Assembly: GCA_028875335.1 (NCBI GenBank)
Contig: JAPPEF010000327.1
Span: 1-64,000 of the forward strand
Direction of reading: 5' to 3'
Length of the DNA: 64,000 bases
Origin: Gemmatimonadota bacterium
GTDB taxonomy: Bacteria; Latescibacterota; UBA2968; UBA8231
Part shown: positions 26,696 through 35,438 of the stretch, one piece after another
Numbering within the stretch: the stretch's first letter is position 1
Layout of the letters: each line of letters begins with the position of its first letter
Notes under the pieces: model-generated
What the model was told of the DNA's origin: nothing
Seen by the model: the letters and a program-made list of their open reading frames with translations, nothing else
The model's database searches: none
Position numbers and translations under genes: made by a program

Positions 26696-28324
26696 ATGCT
26701 CAATTTCTTTTTGCTTCTCCTGCTCTTATGCGTCCCTCTCTACGCCAACCCCCGCTTCCACGACGTCACCCAAGAAGCGGGCATCGGCTTTGTCCACGTC
26801 AATGGGGCCAACGGTCAGAAATTCGTCATTGAAACGGTCGGCCCGGGCGGCGGTTTTTTCGATTACGACGGTGACGGTCGCCTCGACATTTACCTAATCA
26901 ACGGGGCCGCTGTGCCTGGGACCGAATACGACTCCGCGCCGCAAAACGCGCTCTACCACAATCGCGGCGACGGCACCTTTACGGATGTAACGGCGCTCGC
27001 CGGTGTCGGCGACACGGGTTACGGCATGGGCTGCGCGGTCGGCGACACCGACAACGATGGCGATCTCGATCTGTACGTGACTAACTTCGGCGCGAATGTG
27101 CTGTATCGGAACGAGGGGGATGGAACGTTTGCGGATGTGACGGGCGTGGCCCAAGTCGGCGACGAAGGCTGGGGGGCGAGTGCTGCGTTTGCCGACATCG
27201 ATCGCGACGGCTTGGTCGATTTGTACGTGGGCAATTACCACAACTTCTCCTATACCAATCACCGCGTCTGCGCCGAGGGCGGCAGTGGGCTTCAACTCTA
27301 TTGTGGCCCGGAGGCCTTTGATGGAGTGACTGACGTGCTGTATCGAAACGAGGGCGATGGCACCTTTGCCGACATCACGACCGCAGCCGGGCTGGGCAGC
27401 GCCGAGGGCAAGGAGCTAGGCGTGGTCTTCGGCGACGTGGATCTCGACGGGGATCCCGACCTCTACCTAGCGAACGACAAGACCTCGAACTTCTTGTATC
27501 TCAACGACGGCACTGGCCACTTTGCGGACGAAGCGCTGCTGGCCGGAGTTGCGTACAACGAGGACGGCGATGTCGAAGCGGGCATGGGCGTTGACATGGG
27601 CGACTACGACAACGACGGCGATCCCGACCTCTTCGTCACCAACTTTCAGTGGGAGACGAATACGCTGTACAAGAATCTCGGCGACGGCACCTTTGTCGAT
27701 GAGACCTTCCTAGCTGGGTTGGGCAAGGGAAGCATTGCCTACTTATCGTGGGGCACGCGCTTTTTCGATGTGGATAACGACGGCGACCGCGATCTTTTTA
27801 TCGCCAATGGTCACTTGGAAAGCGACGTCGAGCAATACGAGAACGCGACTTTCCCGCAGCGCAATCAGCTCTTTCTCAACGTTGGCGACGGCCGCTTTGA
27901 GGAATACGCAGAGGACGGCGGTGCCCTGTCATTGAAACGGGTCAGTCGCGGCGCGGCTTTTGGCGACTACGACGACGATGGCGATATCGACGTGTTGGTG
28001 GCCAATGTTGCCGCCGAGCCGACCTTGATGCGCAACGACGGCGCGAGCGGCCACTGGGTGCGCTTGCGGCTAGAGGGCCGCGATAGCAATCGCGCTGGCA
28101 TTGGCACCCGCGTCGAAGTAGTAAGTGACGGACGGGTGCAGACCGACGAAGTGCGCTCGGGTGCCAGCTACCTCTCGCAGAGCGACGTGCAACTGCACTT
28201 CGGGCTAGGAACGGTCGCCAGCATCGAGCGCGTGGTCGTCTATTGGCCGAGCGGCCGGGTCGAGGAATACGCAGATTTAAGTGTCAACCAAGAGCATTTG
28301 CTCGTCGAAGGAGCGGCGCGATGA
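26696..28324 (+). CDS. Secreted CRTAC1-like protein (FG-GAP repeats plus ASPIC/UnbV)
   Basis: A 542-residue exported protein with a signal peptide (MLNFFLLLLLLCVPLYANPR). FG-GAP/VCBS calcium loops (FFDYDGDGRLDIYLING, DTDNDGDLDLYVTNFG, FGDVDLDGDPDLYLAN, DYDDDGDIDVLVAN) cover about 20-450. The C-terminus is an ASPIC/UnbV domain (SNRAGIGTRVEVVSDGR to VVYWPSGRVEEY, about 460-530). There is no TPR array here; a separate TPR lipoprotein gene overlaps its end by four bases. It is the first gene of a four-gene coupled operon running to 32312. Confidence 0.88.
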   Translation: MLNFFLLLLLLCVPLYANPRFHDVTQEAGIGFVHVNGANGQKFVIETVGPGGGFFDYDGDGRLDIYLINGAAVPGTEYDSAPQNALYHNRGDGTFTDVTALAGVGDTGYGMGCAVGDTDNDGDLDLYVTNFGANVLYRNEGDGTFADVTGVAQVGDEGWGASAAFADIDRDGLVDLYVGNYHNFSYTNHRVCAEGGSGLQLYCGPEAFDGVTDVLYRNEGDGTFADITTAAGLGSAEGKELGVVFGDVDLDGDPDLYLANDKTSNFLYLNDGTGHFADEALLAGVAYNEDGDVEAGMGVDMGDYDNDGDPDLFVTNFQWETNTLYKNLGDGTFVDETFLAGLGKGSIAYLSWGTRFFDVDNDGDRDLFIANGHLESDVEQYENATFPQRNQLFLNVGDGRFEEYAEDGGALSLKRVSRGAAFGDYDDDGDIDVLVANVAAEPTLMRNDGASGHWVRLRLEGRDSNRAGIGTRVEVVSDGRVQTDEVRSGASYLSQSDVQLHFGLGTVASIERVVVYWPSGRVEEYADLSVNQEHLLVEGAAR

Positions 28325-29691
28325 AGGTGCTGCTGATCTGCCTCGCATTGTACGCCTGCGCGGAGGAAAGTCCGCAGGAAAAAGTGCGCCCCGGTGCGGC
28401 TATGGATGCCGAGGTGCTCTTTACGCGCGGCACTGCGCTCGCCTCCGAAGGCCGCCACACCGAGGCCATCGACGCGTACCAACAGGCCGCTGCGCTCGCA
28501 CCTAAATCCGCTAAGATCCACTACAACCTCGGCAATGCCTACGTGCGCCAGCTCGACTACCCCAGCGCGATGGCGGCCTATCAGCGCGTATTGGCGCTGG
28601 ATTCGACGCACGTGTCGGCGCGGCACAACCTCGCTGCGATGTACGTCAAACAGCTCAACTACGCCCAAGCTATTGAAGAACACCGTCGCGTACTCTCGTT
28701 AGATCCCAGCCATCTGACGACCTACTACGACCTCGGCTACATCTACTTTTTGCGCGGCGAGTACGGGGAGGTGGAAAAGCTGCTGCAAGCGGGTCTGGAC
28801 CGCGACTCGACCAATGCCTCTTTCTACCGGCTCTTAGGCCGGACGCGCCTGAAGGAACTCGACTTTGAGCGGGCTGCGGCGACCCTGATGCGTGCGGTCG
28901 AGTTGGACAGCATGGACGCGGCCGCGTACGTCGATCTGGCGCAGGTGGAACTCAAGCGGCGCGAGTACGCGGCGGCCGAACGCGCCGCCCGTCGCGCCAT
29001 TGCGCTCGACTCCTTGTCCAAAGAGGCGTACTTCGCGCTGGCCAATGCCCTTAAGCGGCTCGACCGCCGCGAGGAGAGCACCGAAGTGCTGACGCAGTTT
29101 CGGGAGCTCGACCAGCAGCTCGACAAAATCGACGACCAACTGCGGATGCTGGGCAATGCGCCCGACGACCACGAGGCGCGGGCACAATTGGGCCTGCTGT
29201 ACACTGAGCAGGGCCGCTTGACTGAAGCGGCCGAAGCGTATCGGTTAGCCGTGCGCCTCGCGCCGGACAGCTTGCGCTACCGCAATAACCTAGGGAATCT
29301 CTACCTACGCTTAGGCCAATTCGCCGAGGCTGTTGTCGAGTATCAAGCCGCGTTGGCCTTGGACCCAGAATACTCCAATGCCCACTACAATTTGGGTCAG
29401 GCGTACATGCGCTTGCAGCACTTTGACGAGGCCCTATCTAGTCTCGCGGAGGCACGCCGCTTAGCGCCGGAAGACGTGGAGACCCATTACTTTTTGGGAC
29501 TGCTACACGCGCGTACTGGCGACTACGCCAAGGCCGCTGAGATGCTATTCGTTGCGGTGGCGGCCCGACCGGATTGGCTCGACGCGAGACAGAAGTTAGC
29601 CGTGGCGTACTTGAAGTCTGGCAAGGTAGAAGAGAGCAAGCGGGAGCTAGCGGCGATCCAGCAGATGAAAGAGAGCGGGCAGCATGAGTAA
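28321..29691 (+). CDS. TPR lipoprotein
   Basis: ATG 28321 overlaps the previous stop as ATGA. The 456-residue product opens MKVLLICLALYACAEES with a lipobox-like cysteine at residue 13, then about ten TPR units (TEAIDAYQQAAALAPKSAKI, HYNLGNAYVRQLDYPSAMAA, NAHYNLGQAYMRLQHFDEAL). In this operon it takes the place of the TPR array that is fused to the propeller in the proteins at 9083 and 17713. The TPR surface probably binds the neighbouring CRTAC1 protein or other exported clients. Confidence 0.88.
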   Translation: MKVLLICLALYACAEESPQEKVRPGAAMDAEVLFTRGTALASEGRHTEAIDAYQQAAALAPKSAKIHYNLGNAYVRQLDYPSAMAAYQRVLALDSTHVSARHNLAAMYVKQLNYAQAIEEHRRVLSLDPSHLTTYYDLGYIYFLRGEYGEVEKLLQAGLDRDSTNASFYRLLGRTRLKELDFERAAATLMRAVELDSMDAAAYVDLAQVELKRREYAAAERAARRAIALDSLSKEAYFALANALKRLDRREESTEVLTQFRELDQQLDKIDDQLRMLGNAPDDHEARAQLGLLYTEQGRLTEAAEAYRLAVRLAPDSLRYRNNLGNLYLRLGQFAEAVVEYQAALALDPEYSNAHYNLGQAYMRLQHFDEALSSLAEARRLAPEDVETHYFLGLLHARTGDYAKAAEMLFVAVAARPDWLDARQKLAVAYLKSGKVEESKRELAAIQQMKESGQHE

Positions 29692-31270
29692 GCGTTGGCT
29701 GGGAATGGCGCTTTGCTCGGCGCTAATCGGCCTAAGCGGTTGCGCTGAGGACGGTCCGGCCGTGGCCACTGAAGATGCCGTCTTGGTAGAGGTGGGGCCA
29801 ACGGCGATTCGGGTGGCGGATTACCGCCAGTTCATTGCGCGAGTGGCACCGGAATTGCGGGCGGAGTACGGGGCTGAGAAGTTGTTGGAAGCCATTGTCG
29901 AGCAAACGCTGCTCGTGCAGGAAGCCGAGCGGCGGGGGCTGGGCGAGAGCGCGGAGTTTTTGCAATGGCAGACGCAGGCGCAGGCGCGGCTGGTGCAGCA
30001 GGCTTTGTACGAACGCGCTGGGATCGTCCAACCGGAAGTCGCTGAGGAGGAACTGCGGGTCTATTTCCAGCGCAGCCCGTACAATCGCCGCGTGCGTTTC
30101 AGCCTGCTGATGGTGCGCGAGCAAGCGCAGCTACCGGAGATTTTGGCCGCGCTCGCCGAGGGAGCGGACTTTGAGGAGCTGTCGATGCGACACTCGCAGG
30201 ACTCGCGGATTCTAGAGCGTCAGGCCGACATGGGCTATCACCGCTGGGGCGATACCATGGCCTCGCACGCCGCCCTGACTGAAAGGGCCTTCTCCATGCA
30301 GGTCGGAGAGATTTCCGAGCCGATGCAGGTGGCCGATGGGTACTTTCTCATCAAGCTCACGGACATGCACCCGGTCAGCTTTGAGCAGGAGTGGGAGACC
30401 ATTCAGCGCTTGGTGCTGCGGGAAAAGTTAGGGCGGCAGCTCTTGGCTTATTACGACACCCTGCATGTGCGCTATAATGTGCGCTACGAGCCGGATGGGC
30501 TGACGGGACCGCCGGAAGCGGTCGTGGCCGAGTACGACGGCGGGGTGCTAACGGTCGCTCAGGCCCGCGAACTGCTGAGAGCGGCACAGGCCCCTTCGAC
30601 AGGCTCAGGGGCCATCTCAAAGGTGCTGCGGCGCGAGGTTGGGCGGCGCGTGTTGGTCCCGCTCGAAACTGCGCGGCTCGCGCTCGCCGACGACCCAGAC
30701 CTGCAGCGCGAGTTGGAGCGACTGCGGCAGGTGCAGCTTGCGCGGCGCTTGCAGGACGCGCTGCAAGCGCAGGTGCCACCGCCCAATCCCAACGGCCTGA
30801 GCCTGTTTTACGAGGAGCACAAGCTCCGTTACACTGCGCCGGCCGAGGTGGAGGTGCGTCGGCTCCTCGCCCGCGACGAGGACGAGGGCACTGCCATTGT
30901 CGAGCGGATGCGCGCCGGTCGCGATACGACCGAGCTAGTGGACCGCTTCGTCAACGTGATTTACGGCAGCGGCGCGCTGGAGGGCGACAATCCGGTCAGC
31001 CGCGCCCTGCGCACCGACGAGGGAACCTTTCACGGTCCCTTTGCCACGGATAATGGTTATATTGTCCTACAGGTGTTGCGCCGCCGCCCGGACCGACTGC
31101 CGCCGCTAAACGAGATCCGCGAACAGGTCGAGGCGGATTGGGCGGCAGCGCAACTCCAAGCTGCGGTTAAGGAGCTGGCTGCGTCCTTGCGCCAGCGCCG
31201 CGCCAACGAAATCCGCTTCAGCCCAGACGCTGTGGCACTAGCCCTGTTGGCTGCTTCTCATGGCGAGTAA
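29684..31270 (+). CDS. Periplasmic parvulin-type PPIase lipoprotein
   Basis: A 528-residue lipoprotein (MSKRWLGMALCSALIGLSGC, Cys20) whose start overlaps the TPR gene by eight bases. A SurA/PrsA-like N-terminal region (LLEAIVEQTLLVQEAERRG) is followed by a parvulin-type domain at about 135-230 (RRVRFSLLMVREQAQ, FEELSMRHSQDSRI, MGYHRWGDTM) and a second, more degenerate one at about 375-480 (LLARDEDEGTAIVERM, YIVLQVLRRRPDRLPPL). It is the counterpart of the gene at 15966-17591. A short palindrome interrupts the coding sequence at 30589-30613 without breaking the frame. Confidence 0.88.
   Translation: MSKRWLGMALCSALIGLSGCAEDGPAVATEDAVLVEVGPTAIRVADYRQFIARVAPELRAEYGAEKLLEAIVEQTLLVQEAERRGLGESAEFLQWQTQAQARLVQQALYERAGIVQPEVAEEELRVYFQRSPYNRRVRFSLLMVREQAQLPEILAALAEGADFEELSMRHSQDSRILERQADMGYHRWGDTMASHAALTERAFSMQVGEISEPMQVADGYFLIKLTDMHPVSFEQEWETIQRLVLREKLGRQLLAYYDTLHVRYNVRYEPDGLTGPPEAVVAEYDGGVLTVAQARELLRAAQAPSTGSGAISKVLRREVGRRVLVPLETARLALADDPDLQRELERLRQVQLARRLQDALQAQVPPPNPNGLSLFYEEHKLRYTAPAEVEVRRLLARDEDEGTAIVERMRAGRDTTELVDRFVNVIYGSGALEGDNPVSRALRTDEGTFHGPFATDNGYIVLQVLRRRPDRLPPLNEIREQVEADWAAAQLQAAVKELAASLRQRRANEIRFSPDAVALALLAASHGE
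30589..30613 (+). repeat. Short dispersed-type palindrome inside a coding gene
   Basis: GGCCCC and GGGGCC arms enclose CTTCGACAGGCTCA, a pattern common in intergenic REP-like repeats of many bacteria. Here it lies inside the parvulin gene and encodes APSTGSGA within a linker between domains. Confidence 0.6.
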
Positions 31271-32312
31271 TTCCATCGTTCTGCAACCTGCCTATATCGT
31301 CGATCGCCGGCAGGACTATATCTGGTTTGTGAGTCTGCCCTTTGCCGCAGTTTGCTTTGCGCTCGTGTCGGGGCACTACTTGCCGGGGGCGGCGTTGGCG
31401 GCCATTGCCTTGTGGGTGACGATTCCGCACCACTTCGTCACTTGGCTGCGCGTCTATAGCTCGCCGGCGGAGTTTGCCCGCTTCAAGGAGCGGTTCATCT
31501 TAGGGCCGATAGTATTGGTCGCCTTTGCCTACGGCCTGATCCAGTGGGCGCCGTTGAGCTTGGTGTTGATCGTGACTTTGTGGGATCACCAGCACAGCTT
31601 GATGCAGCAATACGGCTTTGCGCGCGTGTACGACTTTAAGGCTAAGGCTGGCACGCCTGCGACTGCTAAGTTCGACTTGGCTTTCAATTGGATTTTCTTT
31701 GGCAACATGCTCGTGGTGTCGCCGCTGTTTTCCACGGTCTGGGTGCGCATGTTGCACGAGTGGCACCTGCCCATCAGCGCGGAAGCGGTAGAGACGGTAC
31801 ACTTCGTCTCGTGGACCATTGCCATTGCCTACGGCTTGATCTACGTGGGGCACATCGTCTATTGCGCTTGGCGTGGCTACGCGCTCAATCCTCTCAAATA
31901 CGCCTTTTTGCTGTCGAGCTATTTCCTGTGGTACTTCACTAGTTTTACTACGGCCTATCTGCTCGTCTTTGCGGTAGCGCACCGGATCATGCACGGGATT
32001 CAGTACATCGTCATGGTTTACTTCTACAACCGCCACAAGGTCGAGCGCACGGGCGGCGACTCGGCCCTCATGCGCTACGTGGCGGGCAAGGGAGGCGTCA
32101 AGTTCTTTCTCTTGCTGTGCGCGGCCTATGCCGTCGTCTTTCACGCGTTGAGCGAGGGCTTGGTGCGCGACTTTGGCTTTGGCCTAGTTGGCTTCAACAC
32201 CAATTTCGACCTCTTTAGCTATTCGCTGCTCAGTTCCTTTGCCCTGATCCACTATTACTACGACGCATTTATATGGAAAGTGCGGAAAAAGGACGTGCAG
32301 GAGGGGTTGTAG
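31260..32312 (+). CDS. Multi-pass membrane protein with conserved histidines
   Basis: A 350-residue protein with about eight membrane segments, overlapping the parvulin gene by 11 bases. Histidine clusters lie in or near membrane segments: WVTIPHHFVTWLRVY, TLWDHQHSLMQQYGFARVYD and VAHRIMHGIQYIVMVYFYNR. Such clusters could bind metal, as in membrane di-iron or carotenoid-cleaving (Brp/Blh-like) enzymes, but I do not recognise the family with certainty. It is the last gene of the CRTAC1-TPR-parvulin operon, so an envelope-associated function is likely. Confidence 0.75.
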   Translation: MASNSIVLQPAYIVDRRQDYIWFVSLPFAAVCFALVSGHYLPGAALAAIALWVTIPHHFVTWLRVYSSPAEFARFKERFILGPIVLVAFAYGLIQWAPLSLVLIVTLWDHQHSLMQQYGFARVYDFKAKAGTPATAKFDLAFNWIFFGNMLVVSPLFSTVWVRMLHEWHLPISAEAVETVHFVSWTIAIAYGLIYVGHIVYCAWRGYALNPLKYAFLLSSYFLWYFTSFTTAYLLVFAVAHRIMHGIQYIVMVYFYNRHKVERTGGDSALMRYVAGKGGVKFFLLLCAAYAVVFHALSEGLVRDFGFGLVGFNTNFDLFSYSLLSSFALIHYYYDAFIWKVRKKDVQEGL

Positions 32313-32368
32313 CAGCAGTGGGCATTCACTTAGGAGCTGACGTTACGCATCTGCGCCGAACCGGTCGG

Positions 32369-32452
32369 TGTAGGGGCGTCCCTTGTGGGCGCCCAAGCGA
32401 CACCGCGTATTCAGCCGATCTGACGAGGGCAACCACAAGGGTTGCCCCTACA
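32369..32452. repeat. Imperfect 26-bp inverted repeat, MITE-like
   Basis: Left arm 32369-32394 begins TGTAGGGGCGTCCCTTGTGG; right arm 32427-32452 ends GGTTGCCCCTACA. They pair in 22 of 26 positions. It lies in the only non-coding gap between the membrane-protein gene and the FAD oxidase gene. The form is typical of short dispersed, transposase-less repeats in uncultivated bacterial genomes. Confidence 0.75.
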
Positions 32453-32481
32453 ATGTGTAATATCAGTTAGGAGATTGAGCT

Positions 32482-34323
32482 ATGCTCGAAGTCGTCCTCG
32501 CTGTCGCCGTCTTCGCTGTTGCCGCGGCCATTGTCCGCCAAGCCGCGGCCGATGCGTGCTACGATCTCTCCGATGGGGAGCGCCATCCGCACAAATGGGG
32601 CTACACGGACACCCGCTTTGAGTTTGACGGGCCGAAAACGGTGCGAGTGACCGGAAGCCGCTATCCGCTGGCCGGCTTCACCATGCCGCATTTCATCCCC
32701 TTTGTCGAAGAGATGCTCCAGGTTCCGATTGACCCCGACGAGATGGCCGTCGAAAAAGAGAGCCACGTGGTGCCGCCTTCGCGGGCAGACGCAAGCCTCG
32801 TCGCCGCTTGGCAAGACGAGCTCGGCGCAGAGCGGGTTTCGCTCGACGATGAGGAGCGTCTGATCCACAGTCACGGCCAGCTCAGCGTCGATGAGGTTTA
32901 TCGCTTGCTCTACGGCGACGCCTTGGAGCGAGTGATCGATCTGGTGATTTATCCAGAAAGCGGAGATCACGTGCGCGCCATCGTGCGCCTCGCTTCCGAG
33001 CACAATGTCTGCCTCGTGCCCTACGGTGGTGGCACCAACGTCAGCGGTGCGCTGGCCCTGCCCACTGACGACGATCGCGTTTTCGCCTCGGTCGATATGC
33101 GGCGCATGAACCGAATTGTCGATCTCGACAAGGACAACCTCCAAGCCTGCATCGAAGCGGGGATTTCGGGCAAGGAGTTGGAACGGGAACTGGCCGCGCG
33201 GGGCTACACCGTCGGCCACGACCCCGACAGCATCGAGCTTTCGACCTTGGGCGGCTGGATCGCCACCAACGCCAGCGGCATGAAGAAAAACCGCTATGGC
33301 AATATTGAAGACATCGTCCTCGAAGCGACCTTGGTGACGCCGACCGGCGCGGTGGAGACCTTGCACACTACGCCGCGCAACTCGACCGGCATCCAGCCGC
33401 GCGGGTTGCTTTTTGGCTCGGAGGGCAATCTCGGCATCATCACCAAGGCCGTGCTCAAAATCCATCCCCTACCAGAAGTGCGCGAATACGGTTCGCTGGT
33501 GTTCAAGTCCTTTGCCCAAGGCGTGGAGTACTTGCAGGCATTGCGCCAGACCGGGACTTTGCCGGCGAGTATTCGCCTAGTCAACAACCAAGAATTTCGC
33601 TTCGGACAGGCCCTCAAGGCCGCGCCCCCTCCCTTGAAGCACCTCAAGGAAAAGGTGCAAAAGTTCGCTTTGTTGAAGGTATTGGGGTTTGATCCGCTAA
33701 AAATGGCGGCGTGTACGATTGCCATGGAGGGGACCAGCGCCGAGGTGGACCACCAGAAGCGGACGATCTTCAAACTGGCCAAGGCCCACGGCGGCAAGAG
33801 CGCCGGTGCCACCAACGGCCGGCGCGGCTACATGGCGACCTTTGGGATCGCCTATATCCGCGACTTTTTGAATCAGTTCGATTTTCTGGGCGAGACCTTT
33901 GAGACCTCCGTGCCTTGGAGTCGCATCCACGACGTGACGCAGGCCGTGCAAGCGGAGTTGACCGCGCAGTGTAGTGCGCGTGGCGTGGCCGGGCGGCCCT
34001 ATTTGTCGTACCGGGTGACGCAGACGTACCACACGGGGGTGTGCATCTACTTTACGATGGGGTTTTCCGGGCGGGGATTGGAGCATCCCATTGAGGTCTA
34101 TCACGATATTGAGCACGCGCTGCGGCAGACGATTTTGGACAATGGCGGCTCGCTGTCCCATCATCACGGGGTAGGCAAAATCCGGCAGAGCTTTGTCCAG
34201 CACATCCAGAGCGACAACAGCATCGAGGCCCTGCGCAAGACCAAAGAAGCGCTGGATCCCCAGAATATTTTCGGCATTCAGAACGGGATTTTTGGGAGTG
34301 CGTGCCGGAAGCCTGAGCAGTAA
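32482..34323 (+). CDS. FAD-linked oxidase, alkyl-DHAP-synthase-like
   Basis: A 613-residue protein beginning with a hydrophobic stretch (MLEVVLAVAVFAVAAAIV) that may anchor it to the membrane. The FAD-binding (PCMH) core is visible from about residue 160: VCLVPYGGGTNVSGAL, LSTLGGWIATNASGMKKNRY, GLLFGSEGNLGIITKAVLKI. The C-terminal part (GGSLSHHHGVGKIRQSF, KEALDPQNIFGIQNG) matches the C-terminal region of alkyldihydroxyacetonephosphate synthase, a lipid-synthesis enzyme, and of related oxidases. The stop lies inside the start region of a short-chain dehydrogenase gene, whose intact copy is now 1.1 kb away because of an insertion. Confidence 0.85.
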   Translation: MLEVVLAVAVFAVAAAIVRQAAADACYDLSDGERHPHKWGYTDTRFEFDGPKTVRVTGSRYPLAGFTMPHFIPFVEEMLQVPIDPDEMAVEKESHVVPPSRADASLVAAWQDELGAERVSLDDEERLIHSHGQLSVDEVYRLLYGDALERVIDLVIYPESGDHVRAIVRLASEHNVCLVPYGGGTNVSGALALPTDDDRVFASVDMRRMNRIVDLDKDNLQACIEAGISGKELERELAARGYTVGHDPDSIELSTLGGWIATNASGMKKNRYGNIEDIVLEATLVTPTGAVETLHTTPRNSTGIQPRGLLFGSEGNLGIITKAVLKIHPLPEVREYGSLVFKSFAQGVEYLQALRQTGTLPASIRLVNNQEFRFGQALKAAPPPLKHLKEKVQKFALLKVLGFDPLKMAACTIAMEGTSAEVDHQKRTIFKLAKAHGGKSAGATNGRRGYMATFGIAYIRDFLNQFDFLGETFETSVPWSRIHDVTQAVQAELTAQCSARGVAGRPYLSYRVTQTYHTGVCIYFTMGFSGRGLEHPIEVYHDIEHALRQTILDNGGSLSHHHGVGKIRQSFVQHIQSDNSIEALRKTKEALDPQNIFGIQNGIFGSACRKPEQ

Positions 34324-34346
34324 GACCGTTGTTATCACCGGTGCTT
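34174..34346 (+). repeat. 173-bp direct repeat, copy A
   Basis: This copy spans the 3' end of the FAD oxidase and the first codons of the following SDR. It differs from copy B (35289-35461) at nine positions with no gaps. The two copies flank the GC-rich insert. Confidence 0.93.
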
Positions 34347-34354
34347 TGTTGTGA
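34298..34354 (+). pseudogene. Truncated 5' end of the SDR gene (left of insert)
   Basis: From GTG 34298 the frame reads SLSSKTVVITGA, the start of the short-chain dehydrogenase Rossmann fold, then leaves the repeat and ends at TGA after two foreign codons. The intact gene starts at the equivalent GTG in copy B (35413). Confidence 0.75.
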
Positions 34355-34441
34355 AAACGCCCCACGGGTCTGCGGCCCTCGCCGGGCCCGGGCTGTCCAT
34401 CAAGTTACCGATCAACCGATTCCCTTAGGAGGACCGGACCA

Positions 34442-35284
34442 ATGCAAATCAGCTACGCCACCGCAGGATTCAAGGACCCGCTCGATGAGGCCCTCGATGA
34501 GATCGCCGCCGCCGGGTATTCCCACATCGAGCTTTCCTCGCAGGAGGGGCACCTCGAACGGATCTTCACGAGCCGGGAGCTCGAGCAGCTGCGGTCGCGG
34601 ATCGAGGGGTCCGATCTGCGCACCGGCACCGTGCACGCGCCGATGATGCGCAACGTGCTCGGTGCCCCGGAGGAGGACTGGCGGCGGGAGAAGGCCGCCC
34701 TGCTCGGGGAGTACCTGCGCATGTCGGGCGCCCTCGGCGCCGGCGGCATGGTCATCCACCCGGTGCCGAACCCGCGGTTCGTCGAGGATCCGGAACGCCC
34801 GGAGCTGACCGGGATCATGTCCGGGGCGGCGCGGCGCTCCCTCGACGACCTGGTGCCGGTGGCGCTCGAGTCGGGGGTGCGAATTCTGCTGGAGAACCTG
34901 CCCTACCGCTCCCACTACCCGTTCCTGACCATGACGGAGCTGCGCGGCCTCGTCGACGACTACCCGGAGGAGGCGGTGGGGCTGGTGGTCGACACCGGCC
35001 ATGCCTGGACCGCGGGGAACGACCCGGGCGGGGAAATCAGGGCCGCGGGCGAGCGCCTGTGGGGAACCCATCTGCAGGACGTCGACGGCGAGAACCCGCA
35101 GGACAACCACTGGGCCCCGCTGCAGGGGGACCTCGACTGGGAGGCGATCCGCGAGGCCCTGCGAGAGGTCGGCTACCGCGGTTTCTGGACCTTCGAGGTG
35201 GCCACTCCTCGCCGGGGTGAATCGCCGGCCGAGCTGGCGCGGCTGACATACGCAGCGGCCCAGGAGCTGTCCCTTCACCCATAG
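34442..35284 (+). CDS. Sugar phosphate isomerase/epimerase-like TIM-barrel protein (transferred)
   Basis: A 280-residue xylose-isomerase-like TIM barrel (AP-endonuclease-2 superfamily). MQISYATAGFKDPLDEALDE, AGYSHIELSSQEGHL, TVHAPMMRNVLG, ILLENLPYRSHYPF, GLVVDTGHAWTAGN, GTHLQDVDGENPQDNHWAP and YRGFWTFEVATP are the expected strand-end blocks with metal-ligand Glu, Asp and His residues. TTAGGAGG precedes the ATG. Its base composition is far richer in G+C, with CTC/CTG and GAG codons, than the flanks, and it is bounded by a 173-bp direct duplication. A transferred gene from a high-GC donor is inferred. The exact sugar is unknown. Confidence 0.85.
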   Translation: MQISYATAGFKDPLDEALDEIAAAGYSHIELSSQEGHLERIFTSRELEQLRSRIEGSDLRTGTVHAPMMRNVLGAPEEDWRREKAALLGEYLRMSGALGAGGMVIHPVPNPRFVEDPERPELTGIMSGAARRSLDDLVPVALESGVRILLENLPYRSHYPFLTMTELRGLVDDYPEEAVGLVVDTGHAWTAGNDPGGEIRAAGERLWGTHLQDVDGENPQDNHWAPLQGDLDWEAIREALREVGYRGFWTFEVATPRRGESPAELARLTYAAAQELSLHP

Positions 35285-35288
35285 GGCC

Positions 35289-35438
35289 GGCAAAATTCGG
35301 CAGAGCTTTGTCCAGCACATCCAGAGTGACAACAGCATCGAGGTCCTGCGCAAGACGAAAGAAGCGCTGGATCCCCAGAATATTTTCGGCATTCAGAATG
35401 GGATTTTTGGGAGTGCGTGCCGGAAGCCTGAGCAATAA
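35289..35438 (+). pseudogene. Duplicate 3' fragment of the FAD oxidase gene
   Basis: Open frame encoding the last 49 residues of the oxidase (IRQSFVQHIQSDNSIEVLRK through CRKPEQ) with no start of its own. Only one residue (Ala to Val) differs from the full gene, although eight other bases differ. Confidence 0.85.

Noticed and set aside
35308..35412. Longer start for the SDR (35308 or 35398)
   Set aside because: These codons lie in the duplicated oxidase fragment, and the ATG at 35398 is absent from copy A.
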